In this document: positions 1 through 12,039 of the stretch, in pieces
Position numbering within the stretch: the stretch's first letter is position 1
Layout of the letters: the number at the start of each line of letters is the position of its first letter
Assembly: GCF_022605165.1 (NCBI RefSeq)
Contig: NC_063079.1
Span: 940,001 to 1,004,000 of the forward strand
Origin: Purpureocillium takamizusanense
Taxonomy: Eukaryota; Ascomycota; Sordariomycetes; Hypocreales; Ophiocordycipitaceae
DNA length: 64,000 nucleotides
Reading direction: 5' to 3'
The notes under the pieces: generated by a model
Told to the model about the DNA's origin: nothing
The model's input: the letters and a program-made list of their open reading frames with translations, nothing else
The model's database searches: none
Position numbers and translations under genes: made by a program

Positions 1-1114
1 TGCGACATCATTGGCGCCAATATTCCAGGCATCGAGGAACGCAAAGATTGTTCCCACCGCCAGGAGGAAGTCAAATTGATGGAGAGCCATGGCAGCGAAG
101 CCGAATCCTTGTCGATGTAACCACGTTTGGACTCTTCGAGTTTAGAGGGCGATGGAGACAGGGACAGAACGGTAGGCTCGTTTCTCCGGAAAGATGGGTG
201 GAAGATGGCAACGCGCAGCCTGGGGAGATGGCTCGCATCCAAGCTCAAGTGCTAGGAAAGATCTATATAGGTGAAGGGCACCTTTCTTGGAACATCTGAA
301 AGGCGGGCGCAATGGGTCGGCTTAAGGCAGTCCACCAGCACGCCTAAAGCGGCCAGGTGGAGAGCGGCCAAGACCGCCCGACGACCGTACGAACGGACAG
401 GCCTTGTATGCTAGCCGTTGTAGAATCGTCTATTCTCATTGGAGAATTTACCCTCGAGTCCGCGTGTCCATGATCGCATCTTCGCCTCTGGGCATCGCCT
501 GCCGAGGTACCTGGGCTTCCCAGTCGTGGAGCATCCTCATGCCGGGCGTGGCGTTAAAGCATTAGCAAGGGGACAGAGAATTTTCGCCGTGGCGCTCGCA
601 CCACATGGGACGGAGTGGCAGGCTATTCTCAATATGTGCACCAAGGCACGCGACCAGCTTCCTTGTAGTCCAGCAAAGCGATGTGCTGATTAAAGAGCAT
701 GCAGCATCGACGACCCTTGGCTTCTGTCGTCGCAAGCCATGACGGAACGTTATGGCGAAATCGCCTTTGGTCAATTGTTGCCGTTATAGCGACACTGCGT
801 TCAAGTACTAGACAGGAGACCATCCGTGGCAATACAATCGTTCGCGGGAGGCACAGCCATCACTGTCGCAGTCTCTGATGCTGCCCATGTCGTGCGTGAG
901 TCGAGGCAGTGGGTCGGTAGTTGGTGATGCGACGACAACTCTAAACACCAACTCTAAAGCTAGTTAGTTCGCCAAGCCAAAAATTGCGGGAAGCCTGGCT
1001 CCAGATCCAGAACCCTTTGCACTGCATAGCCAATCACTGGAATTGCAACTGCCACGTGTGGCCATTGTGGGCAGTCTTGAAGTCTTGTCGTTCTGGGCAT
1101 ATAGAAGACTCCCA
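1..1114. other. Non-coding / unassigned left edge
   Basis: No open frame here has convincing protein character. The short frames present lack recognisable motifs and overlap one another in several phases. The stretch just below 1115 may hold a 3' UTR or an extra exon of the small minus-strand gene at 1115-1587: frames ending near 940-960 stay open on the minus strand. Confidence 0.5.
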
Positions 1115-1587
1115 TCAACGGCGTACCTTGGCAGTGTTTCTTGGCCAGAAACGGCACTGGATCTCGTGCCCTCGTAGTTTTATATGGCTCAAAAAATCAA
1201 GTGGCGTCTCAAATTCCAGCACGCCAAGTACCGATTCTGTCGCCACGAAGTCGTAGCTCCTGTATTCTCGGCCAGCCGGAGTGGCAGGGCAGGGCACGTT
1301 TCCGCCAAGCGGCACTCGCTCCCGTTGAAGAAGGCTGTGCCACGCGATCTCTTTCCACACATCGTGATACAGGTGTGTGTAGTCGGCCGCCGTGCCGCAC
1401 GTCCCGGACAACTCGACACCATTTCGACGCTGTGGAAATGTCAACACAGACTTTTGATCGGATGAGGCAAGTATTGGTGTACAAGCTGCTCAGTGGCTGA
1501 GGTGGCGGCGTTGGATGAAGTAGCAGTCGATTTCTCGTCGAAGGTGCGTTTCTCTTCAAAGGATTTTGAGTCAGTACAACGTGACAT
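1115..1587 (-). CDS. Small two-exon hypothetical protein
   Basis: Function not recognised. The model has exon 1 at 1587-1483 (35 codons) and exon 2 at 1429-1115 (104 codons plus TGA), giving 139 residues. The 53-bp intron starts GTACAC, carries a TTGACAT branch-like site and ends CACAG. Phases agree and both exons stay open. There is no signal peptide or membrane segment. Exon 2 has a protein-like composition, with aromatic and Cys residues and motifs such as YRSYDFVATES and RFWPRNTAK. A GTACGC at the end of the coding region could be another donor, in which case the true C-terminus lies further left. The model rests on frame openness and splice signals only; it could be a gene relic. Confidence 0.42.
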
Positions 1588-4028
1588 GCCGCTCCCAGAG
1601 AGAATCAGGGCCGCAAATTGAGGATCTCATGAATATCTGAGCACTCGACGTTCGCGCTGGAGCACGCGACAGTGTAGACCCCACGTGACGTAGCCGTCGG
1701 CGTCGTTCTCTCATCGCCGATGAGCGCAGGCTTCTCTAACTTGCATACGCTAAATGGATGTTAGAGACCGGTAAGCAACAAGATGCCCTTGCGAGTGGTC
1801 GCTTTGTTGGTCTGGAGTGTTTGGCCCGCGAGGCTTATCGGGGTTGATTTGACGGGGTATGTAGTCCACGGTCGCCTGGAGACGACGGGTTGGACAAATG
1901 ACTGAAGTGAATTCTCCTGGACAGGCCTAGTATACCGGGTAAGCCACTCCGTATCATCGCCGCTTTGCCTTTTGTCGTCTTCACTGCGTTTGACCCGCTG
2001 CACTTGGCTCACCAAACGTTGACAAATTGCTATAACCCGTGGTTGATCATGGCACTGCCGTTGGCTCTCCTCGCGATGTGAAAAGCAAAAATGGCCACAG
2101 GCAAGCAAACATGGCCTTTGGCTGGTGCTACTGCGGCGCTTCGTGAGAGCCATGTTATTTGTCATGGACAGGGATGTGGAACGTGTGTTGGGCCGAGGCC
2201 AGAGTTCGCAAGTGCATCGCGCGTTGACTCGGCATGCGACGGAGTTCCGGTGTCGTGGTATGAAGAAGGTCAATTGTTCTCACGTGGCGGTTCTCTCCTT
2301 CCAAGTTTGTGTCGTCACGACAGTGACACGTATGACACGTGATGAGGGTGAGCCAGGCGGGCAGATGTGGAAGGAGCCCAATCGCGACTTCTTCCCCATC
2401 GCGCCATCAATTCGCGAGATGAGAGAGCACCTAGCAAACACGCTGTCGACAGCCAGTTGTTCCGTCGCAGGCGGTCGAATCTTGCTTCCAGCCCCGGCAT
2501 TTTCGCGACTTTTGTTGCTGCCTATACTTAACGTACAGCCAACCCTCCTCGATTGCTGGCGGTGTCTTCAGCTAGACGGCAGCTCTGACCTCAGGCTGCG
2601 CACGGGCATGACATTAATTTCCAGAAACCCTCTCCCCCTCCTCCGTCGCATTTGATGGTCGAGCGACGGAGAGCAAAGCACAGCCCTCGGAGTCAGCGGA
2701 GCTCGACGCTGGTGCCACCGGGAAGCAAACACGACGGATCTGAAGAGCTCACAAAACGACGAGAGCACAAAGAAGATACGACAGTGTCCGTTTTGTCGCA
2801 TCCACCTCTTGGCCGCCTGCCTCGGCGCAGAGGCCGCTGCATCGCAGCCTCGCTCTCCCGATGTCACGAGAGGGCCGTGATTCATCCGTCGGCCGCCCAT
2901 TCCTCGTCATCGAAGGAAGTTTCGACACTTCTTCTAGCGGACAACTGTCATGCACTCCGCATTATCGGCTCGATCAGGCACCGTCAGGATTGAGGACGGA
3001 GGTGGACACAATTGCCTCGGGGCATCATTATGTCGAAACCGTCGGGCCAAAGTATCGACGTGTCCAATCATGTTGGCTTGAGACGCAAATCCCCGTGGGG
3101 CTTGGCTCTGGGGAAATAGCCCCGGCTCTGCAGCAATCCTGGCAGCTTCCCCAGCGTGGACGGTGAAGGGTGGTGGAGGAGGGGGCGGCACACAAGTGGA
3201 ACCGGCTACATGCAACAGCCAGATACGAAGCAGTGAGCAAAGCCCGCCCACCAGGACCTACGTATGACACGCAGGGGCCCCCTTCGGGGGAATGGGGGCG
3301 AGCCCGCGGGTGGTCACCGCAGAAGACGGACGACATCGCGTGTTGACGATCGAGCGCCGCGCGGGCTGACAGCCGTTGACAAACTTGACACTTCCACCGG
3401 CGACGGACAGCACGTCGTTTTGGAGGTGAGGAGCCTCTGTCGAGGTGGATTCGCCAGCCGCAGGGCGAGTGGTTGTCTGAGCCGGCGCTGTCTGATCGAC
3501 GTGGCGCCGGATGGCCAAACTGAATTCTGCCGACGGGAGTTTTGCCTGGCTCGCTGACAAGGGCGCGGACAACGCAGGCGCCGCGACCAAGTGGATGCCG
3601 GCGCCCCAAGCTTCCCCGGACCGTCTGGCACGGACGGCCACCCTCTTCCGGACGAGCTGACAGGGTTTCGTCCCGGCGGGACTCAAGCCGCTCTGCCTGC
3701 CATCCATCCATCCCTTCCCTCCACGCGCTTCGCCCGACGGAGCCACCACGAGCAACAGTGCCAGGAGGCGAAGCGACCATGTGCGCGGCGTGAGGGGCCA
3801 GCGAGCACCAGCAAAGGTTAAATCGTCGTCGCTCCCGGCTCCATGCTACGGCGACGACGACGACGGATTGCAACCATTCCTCCTCTTCACTCCTCCCTAC
3901 CGCGTTGCGCTTCGACTCTCGACCGCAATCCATCCGTCTCCGTACGAGCCGGCTGCCTCCGGTCATCCGTCGCCCTACAGGGCTGAAAGACTTGCTCAAC
4001 CTACTCAAGAGTCGGACGGCCCGCCACC
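1588..4028. other. Intergenic region upstream of the transporter gene
   Basis: About 2.4 kb with no supported gene. Frames of up to 326 codons on the minus strand around 3000-4000 are arginine/proline-rich products of GC-rich DNA. The last few hundred bases before 4029 are pyrimidine-rich and probably hold the promoter and 5' UTR of the transporter. Confidence 0.55.
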
Positions 4029-5775
4029 ATGGGCGCCAAGGAATTCTTCAAGAAGCGCTCCCTCAAGGCCGACGATTCACGACGGACAAGGGCCGCCGAG
4101 CTGACCCTGCGCGAGTCCATCTTTCCCATCTGCCTCGTCACCGTCCTCTTCTTCCTCTGGGGTTTCAGCTATGGCCTGCTGGACACCCTCAACAAGCACT
4201 TTCAGACGGTGTTGCACATAGATCGTGCGCGCTCCTCTGGTCTGCAGGCCGCTTACTTTGGGTATGTTATACTGCATGTCCCGCGACGCCGTGCGACGCG
4301 ACCGGGCGCACGCACGACATAATCGCCGTACCGTTCCTGAAGCGCTGACACCCCTCTCTTTCTCTCTCTCTGCAGCGCATACCCCCTAGCATCCATCGGG
4401 CATGCCGCCTGGATCCTGCGCCACTACGGCTACCGGGCTGTCTTCATCTGGGGCCTCTGCCTCTACGCGCTCGGTGCGATCTTGGCCATCCCGGCTCTGA
4501 AGGGTAAAAGCTTTGGCGGGTTCTGCGCCTGCATTTTTATCATCGGCAACGGCCTGGGCTCACTCGAGACGGCTGCCAACCCCTTCATCACAGGTATGAG
4601 TGACTTCCGTTGGCCCCGACAGGATTGCCCCCCCTCCCTTGTCATCAGGGAGGCTATGCGTCGCCTCTGCATATGTAATGACTAACAGCAATGTGCAGTG
4701 TGCGGTCCGCCACGATACTCGGAAATCCGCATCAACATCTCGCAGGCGTTCAACGGCATCGGCACTGTGATTGCTCCCGTTCTTGGCTCTTATGTCTTCT
4801 TCAATTTCAGCGATGAGCGAGCTCTCGACAACGTGCAATGGGTCTACCTCGCCATTGCCGTCTTCGTCTTGCTCCTTGCTACGGCCTTCTTCTTCGCTAA
4901 CATACCCGAAATTACGGACGCTGGTGCGGTCACCCTGAATTCTGCCTGCATGTTCCGATCAAAGTTGCATTGCTGACGTCACTCGTGTCGCAGATATGGA
5001 GTATCAAGCCAGGGAGACGCATACAGACGCCGACGAGAAGCCCTTCATCAAGCAGTATAAGCTGTTCCACGCTGCCTTTGCGCAGTTCTGTTACACGGGC
5101 GCACAGGTCGCCGTTGCCAGTTTCTTCATCAATTATGCGACGGGAACTCGCCCCGGAACGAGCGACTCTATGGGGTCGAAGCTGTTCGCGGGGGCGCAGG
5201 CCGCCTTTGCCATTGGCCGATTCTCTGGTGTCGGAATTATGAAGTTTGTCAAGCCGAGATGGGTTTTCCTGACGTTCTTGACATGCTGCATCATATTCAT
5301 CGGCCCCTCGATCACTCAGGGCGGCAACATCGGCATCTCGATGCTCTACATTGTGCTCTTCTTCGAGTCCATCTGCTTCCCCACCATTGTCGCGCTCGGC
5401 ATGCGCGGGCTGGGTCGCCACACCAAGCGTGGGAGCGGCTACATCGTCGGCGGCGTCGTCGGCGGCGCGTGCGTGCCCCCGCTCACGGGCGTGGCCGGCG
5501 ACAGGCACGGCGACGGGTTCGCCATGCTGGTGCCCATGATGTTTCTGATCGCGGCCTGGACGTACGCGCTGTGCGTCAACTTCCTGCCCTCGTACGTCAA
5601 GGTGGTGGATTCGTTCGGCGACGCTGAAATTGGCATTCGCGGCCACGGTGAGGACATGGAGAATGGGGGCCTGCACGCGGTGGAGGAGAAAGCCAACGAC
5701 GAGCACATTGGCAGCGGGCACAGCAACCGGACGGATGATGTTCAGACGGAAGCATCAGTCAAAGCCCAGTCATAA
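4029..5775 (+). CDS. FucP-type MFS sugar transporter
   Basis: Predicted plasma-membrane major-facilitator transporter of the L-fucose permease (FucP/FHS) group, likely importing a sugar by proton symport (family inference). Exons are 4029-4261, 4376-4593, 4699-4923 and 4994-5775; phases are consistent and give 485 residues. The start sits in an ideal CCACCATGG context. The first membrane segment follows residue 25 (LFFLWGFSYGLLDTLN), the typical FucP opening with a conserved WGF. GNGLGSLETAANPF in exon 2 matches the family signature (E and N-P in the fifth helix region). Further hydrophobic stretches run to about residue 430. The cytoplasmic tail is acidic and hydrophilic. Introns are 114, 105 and 70 bp. 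The sugar substrate cannot be read from sequence. Confidence 0.88.
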
Positions 5776-6789
5776 GTGCTGCCGTGCCGTTTCTGTCTTT
5801 CACATGTTTGCTACATGGGTCTCATCTACCCTCTAAGGGGCTTATGGATATAGCCATGTTCATAGTATCTCGCTCGAACAACTTGGCCGAACGGCCACGC
5901 ACGACTCACGACACCGCCCTCTTACTCTCGGGTTCTTGAGTCTCTGTGCTCTGTGCCAGTACTGGTGATGCAAAGCAGGTCTCCTGCGCGCAGTTATGTT
6001 TCCGCCCATGAACAGCAACCCCCATCCCCCTTTGTTGTGCAACACTTGTGCATGGCCCCCTCCCCTCGAGCCCTCCCCTCGAGCCCTCGGATCGTGTCCC
6101 CCCCCCCCCTTCTTCCGGCCCGACCTCCCGTGCTCCTATTGTTCAGTGACCGTGATGGGAACCTGCATAGCACCAACTGCGAACAGTTGGCGGAGACCCA
6201 CACGCGTTCTCGATGATGCGCCGGCGAGCAGGTACATATATCCCCCTTTCCCCCCCGTTGTGCAACGGCTTTCCCCCCTCTCTCTCTCATCACCACGCAC
6301 GCTCACTTCCGTCAGTCTTTTTGCCTCGTCGTCCTCTTCCTTCTCACTGGTAAGCTCCTCCCTCTCCTCCCCTGCGCGGGCGTGGTTCTTGGCTTGCTCA
6401 CTCGCTCATCTACCTTCGCAGAGGAAGAAAACCACATCCCACCACCGCGTTCGCTTGCTCGCTCGCTCGTGCTCTTCATTGGCACACACACGCGCACACA
6501 CATTCTCTTGTCTCTCTCACACACACACTCTCGTGATCGAATCTTCCTCGTCTGTGCGGAAACTCCGTTTGCCCCCCAAAAAAACAACACCTCCCACTGG
6601 TTCTCTCTTCTTTCTTCTTCAGGGAAGTATCACCAACAGCGCCGTCAAACCCACCGGCAGCCTCCCTCACTCCCCTACTCTCTCTCTCTCTCCCTATCTG
6701 CGTTATACCTCCTCCGCGATAATCAAGCCCAAGGCGCAGAAGAAGAAAAAAAAGGACCGTTCGGAAGTGGGTGCCCGCCGAGTTCAACC
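5776..6789. other. 3' UTR and long CT-rich promoter/leader
   Basis: The transporter 3' UTR is followed by a strongly pyrimidine-rich stretch (6050-6720) with C-runs, CT-runs and a TATATA at 6236-6241. A GTAAGC near 6350 and a TTCGCAG ending near 6420 could bound a 5'-UTR intron of the downstream gene. CT-rich cores of this kind commonly mark fungal promoters. Confidence 0.5.
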
Positions 6790-7015
6790 ATGGCCAACTC
6801 TTCGCCGCCGCGAGTCCCCGCCACTCCCCCCAACACGCCCGCCTCCCGCGGCGGCGCGTCGTCGTCCTCGCCCTCTTCCTCATCCGAGACTACCTCCTCG
6901 TCCTCTGCGTCCAACAACAGGAAGAACGTCAGGATGGGAGTGGCCCCAACGGTGCCTCTCCGCCGCAGTTCTCTTAACCCCTCGCGAGCAGCCGCCGTCG
7001 CCGCCACCAGGACGA

Positions 7016-7051
<36 letters not shown>

Positions 7052-7515
7052 GAAACCGCACGGCTGCTGGCGGTGCCGGCATGCGAGCCACCTCCCGTGA
7101 GGCCAGCCCCCTCCTTGCCATCCACGCCGCGTGCACCCTACTGAGAATGAAGCAAGACCCCCGCGGCATGAACCCTCACCAACACCCCAGCGGCGACACC
7201 ACCGAGACCGCCTCGTCGAGCGCCAGCGCCAGCGGCGGCAGCAACAACGGCAGCCCCGCCGGCACCCTGCGCGGCCCGCGCGGCGGCATGACGATGCAGG
7301 GCGGCGGACGTACAGCCGCAGCAGCTACTACTGGCTTGTCGCCATCGTCGTCGTCGGGTACTACTACCGCTAATCGGAAGCGCAGTGGTGCCCCGGTGCC
7401 GCAGCGCAGCGGCGCGAAGCGGACCAAGCACAGCAACAACAGCCCTGGCGGATCGTCGGGCTACGACTCGGATCAGACGGAGGTGGACCCGAACCGTGGA
7501 TGGGACTCGAACTGA
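6790..7515 (+). CDS. Low-complexity Ser/poly-Gln protein
   Basis: Unrecognised 241-residue protein encoded by one exon. The start at 6790 has an ACCATGG context. The frame stays open upstream to 6382, but that part runs through CT repeats and reads as leader, so I chose the internal ATG. Visible features are Ser-rich segments (residues 20-45), a run of 11 Gln (about 77-87) encoded almost only by CAG, one compact hydrophobic stretch SPLLAIHAACTLLRM (about 103-117), and a basic cluster followed by an acidic tail ending DSDQTEVDPNRGWDSN. Such composition suits a disordered nuclear or regulatory protein. No domain is visible. Confidence 0.65.
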
Positions 7516-7844
7516 GAACGGAGTTGAGGTTGAGGTTGTGACGGACTTGGACTTTGTTTGTGTGTTGTGAAAATGAGGCTGTGCGGGTTCTGTTTTGTCT
7601 TTTTCCATTCATGCATGGTTCTGTTCTCATTGTATTATTGACTCTCGGCCGCGGCCATTGTCCTGCAGCACTGTTTGTTTGTTCTATACCCCCTTTAAGC
7701 AAGCACGTTGTTTGAGAGAATGCTAATTCAATAATGCCCTGCCCAACTCAACAAAAAGCGCCAACAAATGAGTAGAATAGTCCATGAATCCCGTGAGCTC
7801 GCTGCAACAAATGCGACAGATATACAGGCCGTTCGATTCCTTCT
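7516..7844. other. Convergent intergenic, 3' UTRs
   Basis: 329 bp between two converging genes. It contains T-rich and AATAAT-like stretches (around 7690-7740) suitable for polyadenylation on either strand. No gene is seen. Confidence 0.5.
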
Positions 7845-10161
7845 CTAGACGCCGTTCCTTCTCCTCCCACCCCTCGAGCTGCGCTCCACGTGACCTCTGA
7901 GCACCTTGCGAGCCTCCACCAAGCTCCTCTTCTGCTTGCTCTTCGCCTTGCCGAGCGTCATGAGGAAGTTCTTTTTGCGCTGCTTCTCGCGGTTACTCGT
8001 GCTCTTCCCCTCGGCTTCCTTCTTGGACTTGCGGATCGCCTGCGTGCTCTTGTGCTCCTCGCGAGCCGGCTTGCCCTCCTTGGCCAACGCCACCTTCTCT
8101 TCCTTGGTGAGCTTGCGCAGCCGCGCCGGCGCCTCAATGTTCTCCGCCGTAAGGGCGTCGTCGGCGTGCCGTGGCCCCTCGGTACCTGACCCGCGCTTGC
8201 GCTGGCTCTTGCCGCCAAGGGCCCTGTCAACGGCGGCAGCCGATCGAAGCTCCTGCAACTTGGCGAGGTCGGCCGGCGTAAGGATCGTGGTGGTGGCGAG
8301 CTTGGACATGCGCTCCAGCTCAGCGGCTCGCTCCTCGGCATCGACCTCATCGTCCTCGGGTTCACCGCCAGATTTCTTCTGCTTCTTGAGCACGGGGGCC
8401 TCGTCTTCCGAGTCGCTGACGTTGATCCACTCGCCGGAGCTGCTGCTGTCGTCCGAGTCCACCTCCCAATCACTATCGTTGAGTTCCTCCTCGTCCTTGT
8501 CCTCTTCATCGCTCCCGAGGCCCTTTTCTGCCCGCTTCCGCTTCTTCTCATCCTCTTTCCACTTGGCAAGCAGCTCCAAGCCCTCGATACCGCCAGCCTG
8601 TTCCTCGCCAAACTTGCGCTGAGCTTGTGCGCCTGACTTGAGATTGATGGTGGCGTCCTTGCCGCGATCCCTTTTCTTCAGTAGCTCAGCGCCGACGTCT
8701 CTATACAGTGAGAGAAGGCCCTTGGCCGACATCATGACGCCCTTATCCTTACTCTTCCGGTACTGGACCAGATCCTGCAGAAGTGCGTCCGTCATAGCCA
8801 ACGGCTGCCGGGCGCAAATTTCTCGGATGGCGTTGAGGCCAGCGGCTGCGACCTCCGACGCCGACGCCTCCGAGACGAACTCGTTGGCAATCTTCTGTAT
8901 CAGGGGCTCCAAAACATCCGGGGGCACGAGCTTGTGCGTTCCCTGTGCCAGAGACGCCAAGAAGGACGTGACAGACTGCTGCCGCGGCGTGAGGTACTTG
9001 ATGAACCACGAGTAGAGCGGCACGACTGTCAGCTCGTGCAGGCCAATCAGCCGCGTGACCAGCTGCAGGACAAGCAGCTTCGTATCCAGCGACAGCTTGG
9101 CCTTTGTGTTCTGCAGGTGTTTTGAGAAGAGCTGCTCGGCAAACTCCTGGGGGTCGTGGAGCAGGTGCAGCGCCGAGAAGTTGAGCGGGTGCGGCTTGCT
9201 TTTCTTGCGCTCCATACTCTTGACTTTGTTGACGGCCTTTTCCAGCGCCTTCTTCTGCTTTTTGCTCTTCTTGTTGATGTTGACTTGGTGGCGCACCTTG
9301 CCTAGGTCCACTTCCTCGTCGCTGCTCTCGTCCTCGAGCTCCTCGCGCTCCTTGTCGCCGCCGAGGAAGAAGCGCGTAGCGCCGATGACGACCTTCTCGT
9401 TGTCGGCGAGGCAAGCCTCTTTCATGACATCAACAGGCTTCGAGTCGGTCCAGATCTGGCGCTTCCACAGCTCGCGCGTCAGCTTGATAGCCCAGATGGC
9501 GCGCGGCGAGGCTCTGTCGGCAGTGACGAGGTTGTAGAGAACGGTCTGGATGGTGCGATTCAGCGGGTGGTTCGTAGCCTTGGTGTTCGAGTTGCGTATG
9601 TCGCTGAGGATCTTGTTGAAGAGCAGTTCGCGCAGGGTCTTGCTTGGCGACGAGACGAGAATGGGAAACAGCGTCGTCAGCAGGTTGGCCGAGTCGATGA
9701 TGTCCTTGCGCCGCAGCAGAACGAGACTGCCCACGACCTTATCTCTCAGCTCGGGGTGAATGACCGCATGGTGTTGTATCAGGATCGTCTTGAGGTCGTC
9801 GGGATACGTCTTGGTCTCTTCGGGGTAGCAGTCGGCGACGTGCGCAATCAGGTCGACCATGTTGTGGAACGACTCGACCAAGTCGCCCGTCGCCGTGGCG
9901 GGCGACATGAGGAAAATCTCGCGCTGCGATTCATACTGCTCCCACTGCTTGAGAAAGTCGTCCTTGTACGATCTAAAGGGTTCAATCAGCACGGCTGGCG
10001 GTGCGGCGCAATGGTTTCGTCTTTCTCACTTGGGATCGCGGCGAATCTTGTACTGCAAACTCGCACTGCTCGGGTCAGCCTTGGTCGTTCGGGGGATGCG
10101 AGGCCCAAACATACAAGTCTGCGTCGATCTTCTCGAGCGCAGCGACTTTTCTCTTCACCAT
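7845..10161 (-). CDS. SDA1: SDA1-family ribosome biogenesis / 60S export protein
   Basis: Sda1 is a nucleolar/nuclear factor needed for 60S pre-ribosome maturation and export and, in yeast, for G1 progression. Exons are 10161-10115 (47 nt), 10065-10030 (36 nt) and 9972-7845, giving 736 residues. The two tiny 5' exons restore the expected family N-terminus: an MVKRKVAALEKID start, then YKIRRDPKSYKDDFLKQW across the last junction. The N-terminal half is HEAT-like helices. An acidic stretch and lysine-rich coiled coil follow (about 235-290). A long acidic segment is near 505-570. The C-terminal basic tail KNFLMTLGKAKSKQKRSL is characteristic of the family. The length is close to that of yeast Sda1 (767). 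It is convergent with the poly-Gln gene (329 bp apart). Confidence 0.93.
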
Positions 10162-10839
10162 CCTGGGCCAAAGTGTCGCGCAATTGTCGTAACGGTGGTT
10201 GACGACTGATGATGAGGCTGCACCAGACGTGGGGGAATCACCGCCGAAGAAATTTTGGGACGCCCAAGCCGATAAGATAAGCCACTAAAAAAAAAGCCAC
10301 TGCCGTCGGCACCAAACCCAACCGTCACGCTGTCTCGATGCTAGTAGGAACCAAGTGCCCAGCACCAGCACAATGCCCATACACAAGAGATTCGCATTTT
10401 CATCACAATGAAACGGCACGACGAATGACATGAACAAGGAATACGGTCAACCACCGGCATAGTCACATGGTAAAGACATGTGGTTACAGCCAGAAGAACT
10501 CCCGTCTATTTGAAACGTGAAAACGACTATTATACAACCCTGGGGAAGAATGCCCCTGGTCTGCCACTCTATGCTCTACTCTAGGCAAACACGAGACCGG
10601 ATCCCATCCCGTCCCAAAGGTCGAGTCGTCGAGGCGACAAACGATGGGCAAGGCGCCTCCCAGCTCGCTGGAGACGCAATGCCATGACGATACCACTCCG
10701 CTCTCTATGAAGGCGCACGAGCTGGACACGCGAGCAAGGCCCAGCTCTTGGGCAGCGCAGCGCGTGCCGAGCCCTGGCACCTCTATGCCGTCTTCAACCT
10801 CTCCTCCCCTCTATACATCTCAACACATGAGGAATGTGT
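10162..10839. other. SDA1 promoter and phosphate-carrier 3' region
   Basis: No coding frame is supported. An A-run at 10287-10295 and mixed-composition sequence fit the 5' region of SDA1. The part from 10480 to 10839 is probably the 3' UTR of the phosphate carrier. Confidence 0.5.
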
Positions 10840-12039
10840 TTACTTGGCGATCTCGACGCCGCCGGTGGCACCGAGGGCCTTCTTGACGTCACCGTAGATG
10901 GCGAACTGACCAGCAGTCAGGGTACCAACCATGAAAAGACGAGCGCCAATGCCGCCATACGAGCCACGGAAGCCGAGCTCCTTGGCGATCTTGATGAGGC
11001 GGGAGGTGGTGCCTTCACCGGGGAGGCCCTTGGTCTTGTTGATCTTGGAAAGCATGGTGTCGGCGGGCTGAGAGACGATGGCGGCGGCGAAACCAGCGAT
11101 GAGACCAGAGCCCAGGTTGACGGCGGTCTGCATGCCGTCGGTCATGTCCTTCTTGGGGTACGAGCGGTAGACAGTCTCGGCAACCTTCTCGTAGACAACG
11201 AATTTGGCCATGGTGTAAGGGATCCTGCGCAGGGCATCAGCATGTGTTCATATGCGCAAGCCTGCCCAAGCAGGGCGCGAGAGGAAACCTACTGCTTGAA
11301 GAGGATAGGACCGAAACCAGCGTAGAAAGCGCCAAGACCCTCGTTCTTGAGCATCTTGGTGAAGCCGCCGACGAGACCGTTGGCGTAGGTGGGCTCAGAG
11401 ACGAGACGGATACGGGTGGCCTCGAGGGGGCAGAGGGCGATGTCGGCGAAGAACTCGGCGGCGGCGGAGGAAGCGAGGTAGACGGCAGTGCGGTTGTTGG
11501 AGGCAGTCTCGTAGCCGAGCTGGTTGATGCACTGCTGCTTAAAGAACTCGTAGCCGCCGAACTTGAAGGCGCCCTGGAGGAAGTAACCGGCGAAGGTAGG
11601 GCCGACACCGGTGAGGAGAGCGCCAGCGCCCTCGTTCTGGATGACCTGGCGGAAGCCGCCGATCATGCCGCGGTTGTAGGTCTGGGGGTCGAGCTGGATG
11701 CGGGTCTTGACGCTGTAGGGGGGCATATTAGCACAGGCACTTTGGCTGGCATCGCGATCGCGACTCGGGCGTTGGGGGGGGCGCAAAGTTTGTGGCAACG
11801 GCGCTTCGCGATAGCATTCGCGGCGGCGGCGTGCGTCAAAACCAAGAGCACCGCGGAGAGGCGACGTACACATCGACGGGAGTCAGACCGCCGTGGGTGA
11901 CAGAGCAGCAGATGGCGCCGGCGAGGGCGAAGCGCGAGTACAGAGCGACGCCAGACAGCTTCTGGGGCTCAGCTGCCTTGACATTCTGGATGACGGCGTC
12001 AACCTTGGTCGAGCCGGTGGACTGCGCGGGAGAGGCCAT
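10840..12039 (-). CDS. MIR1: Mitochondrial phosphate carrier (Mir1/PiC type)
   Basis: Inner-membrane carrier importing inorganic phosphate (with H+) into mitochondria for ATP synthesis. Exons are 12039-11870, 11712-11293 and 11224-10840, giving 324 residues with consistent phase. The three mitochondrial-carrier repeats are visible with their P-x-D/E-x-x-K/R signatures: PVDVVKTR (about 54-61, spanning exon junction 1), PLEATRIR (about 152) and QPADTMLSK (about 250). HGGLTPVD and LDPQTYNRG are typical of phosphate carriers rather than other carriers. The donor GTACGT at 11869 is chosen over GTGTAC two bases upstream because only it keeps the frame and restores the VDVVKTR signature. The gene is long-intron for its size (157 and 68 bp). 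Confidence 0.95.

Noticed and set aside
3028..4008. 326-codon minus-strand open frame
   Set aside because: Arg/Ser/Pro-rich, no motifs, lies in the GC-rich upstream region of the transporter with open frames in several other phases; a composition artefact.
11244..11900. 218-codon plus-strand frame rich in Gly/Glu/Val
   Set aside because: Antisense of the phosphate carrier exons.
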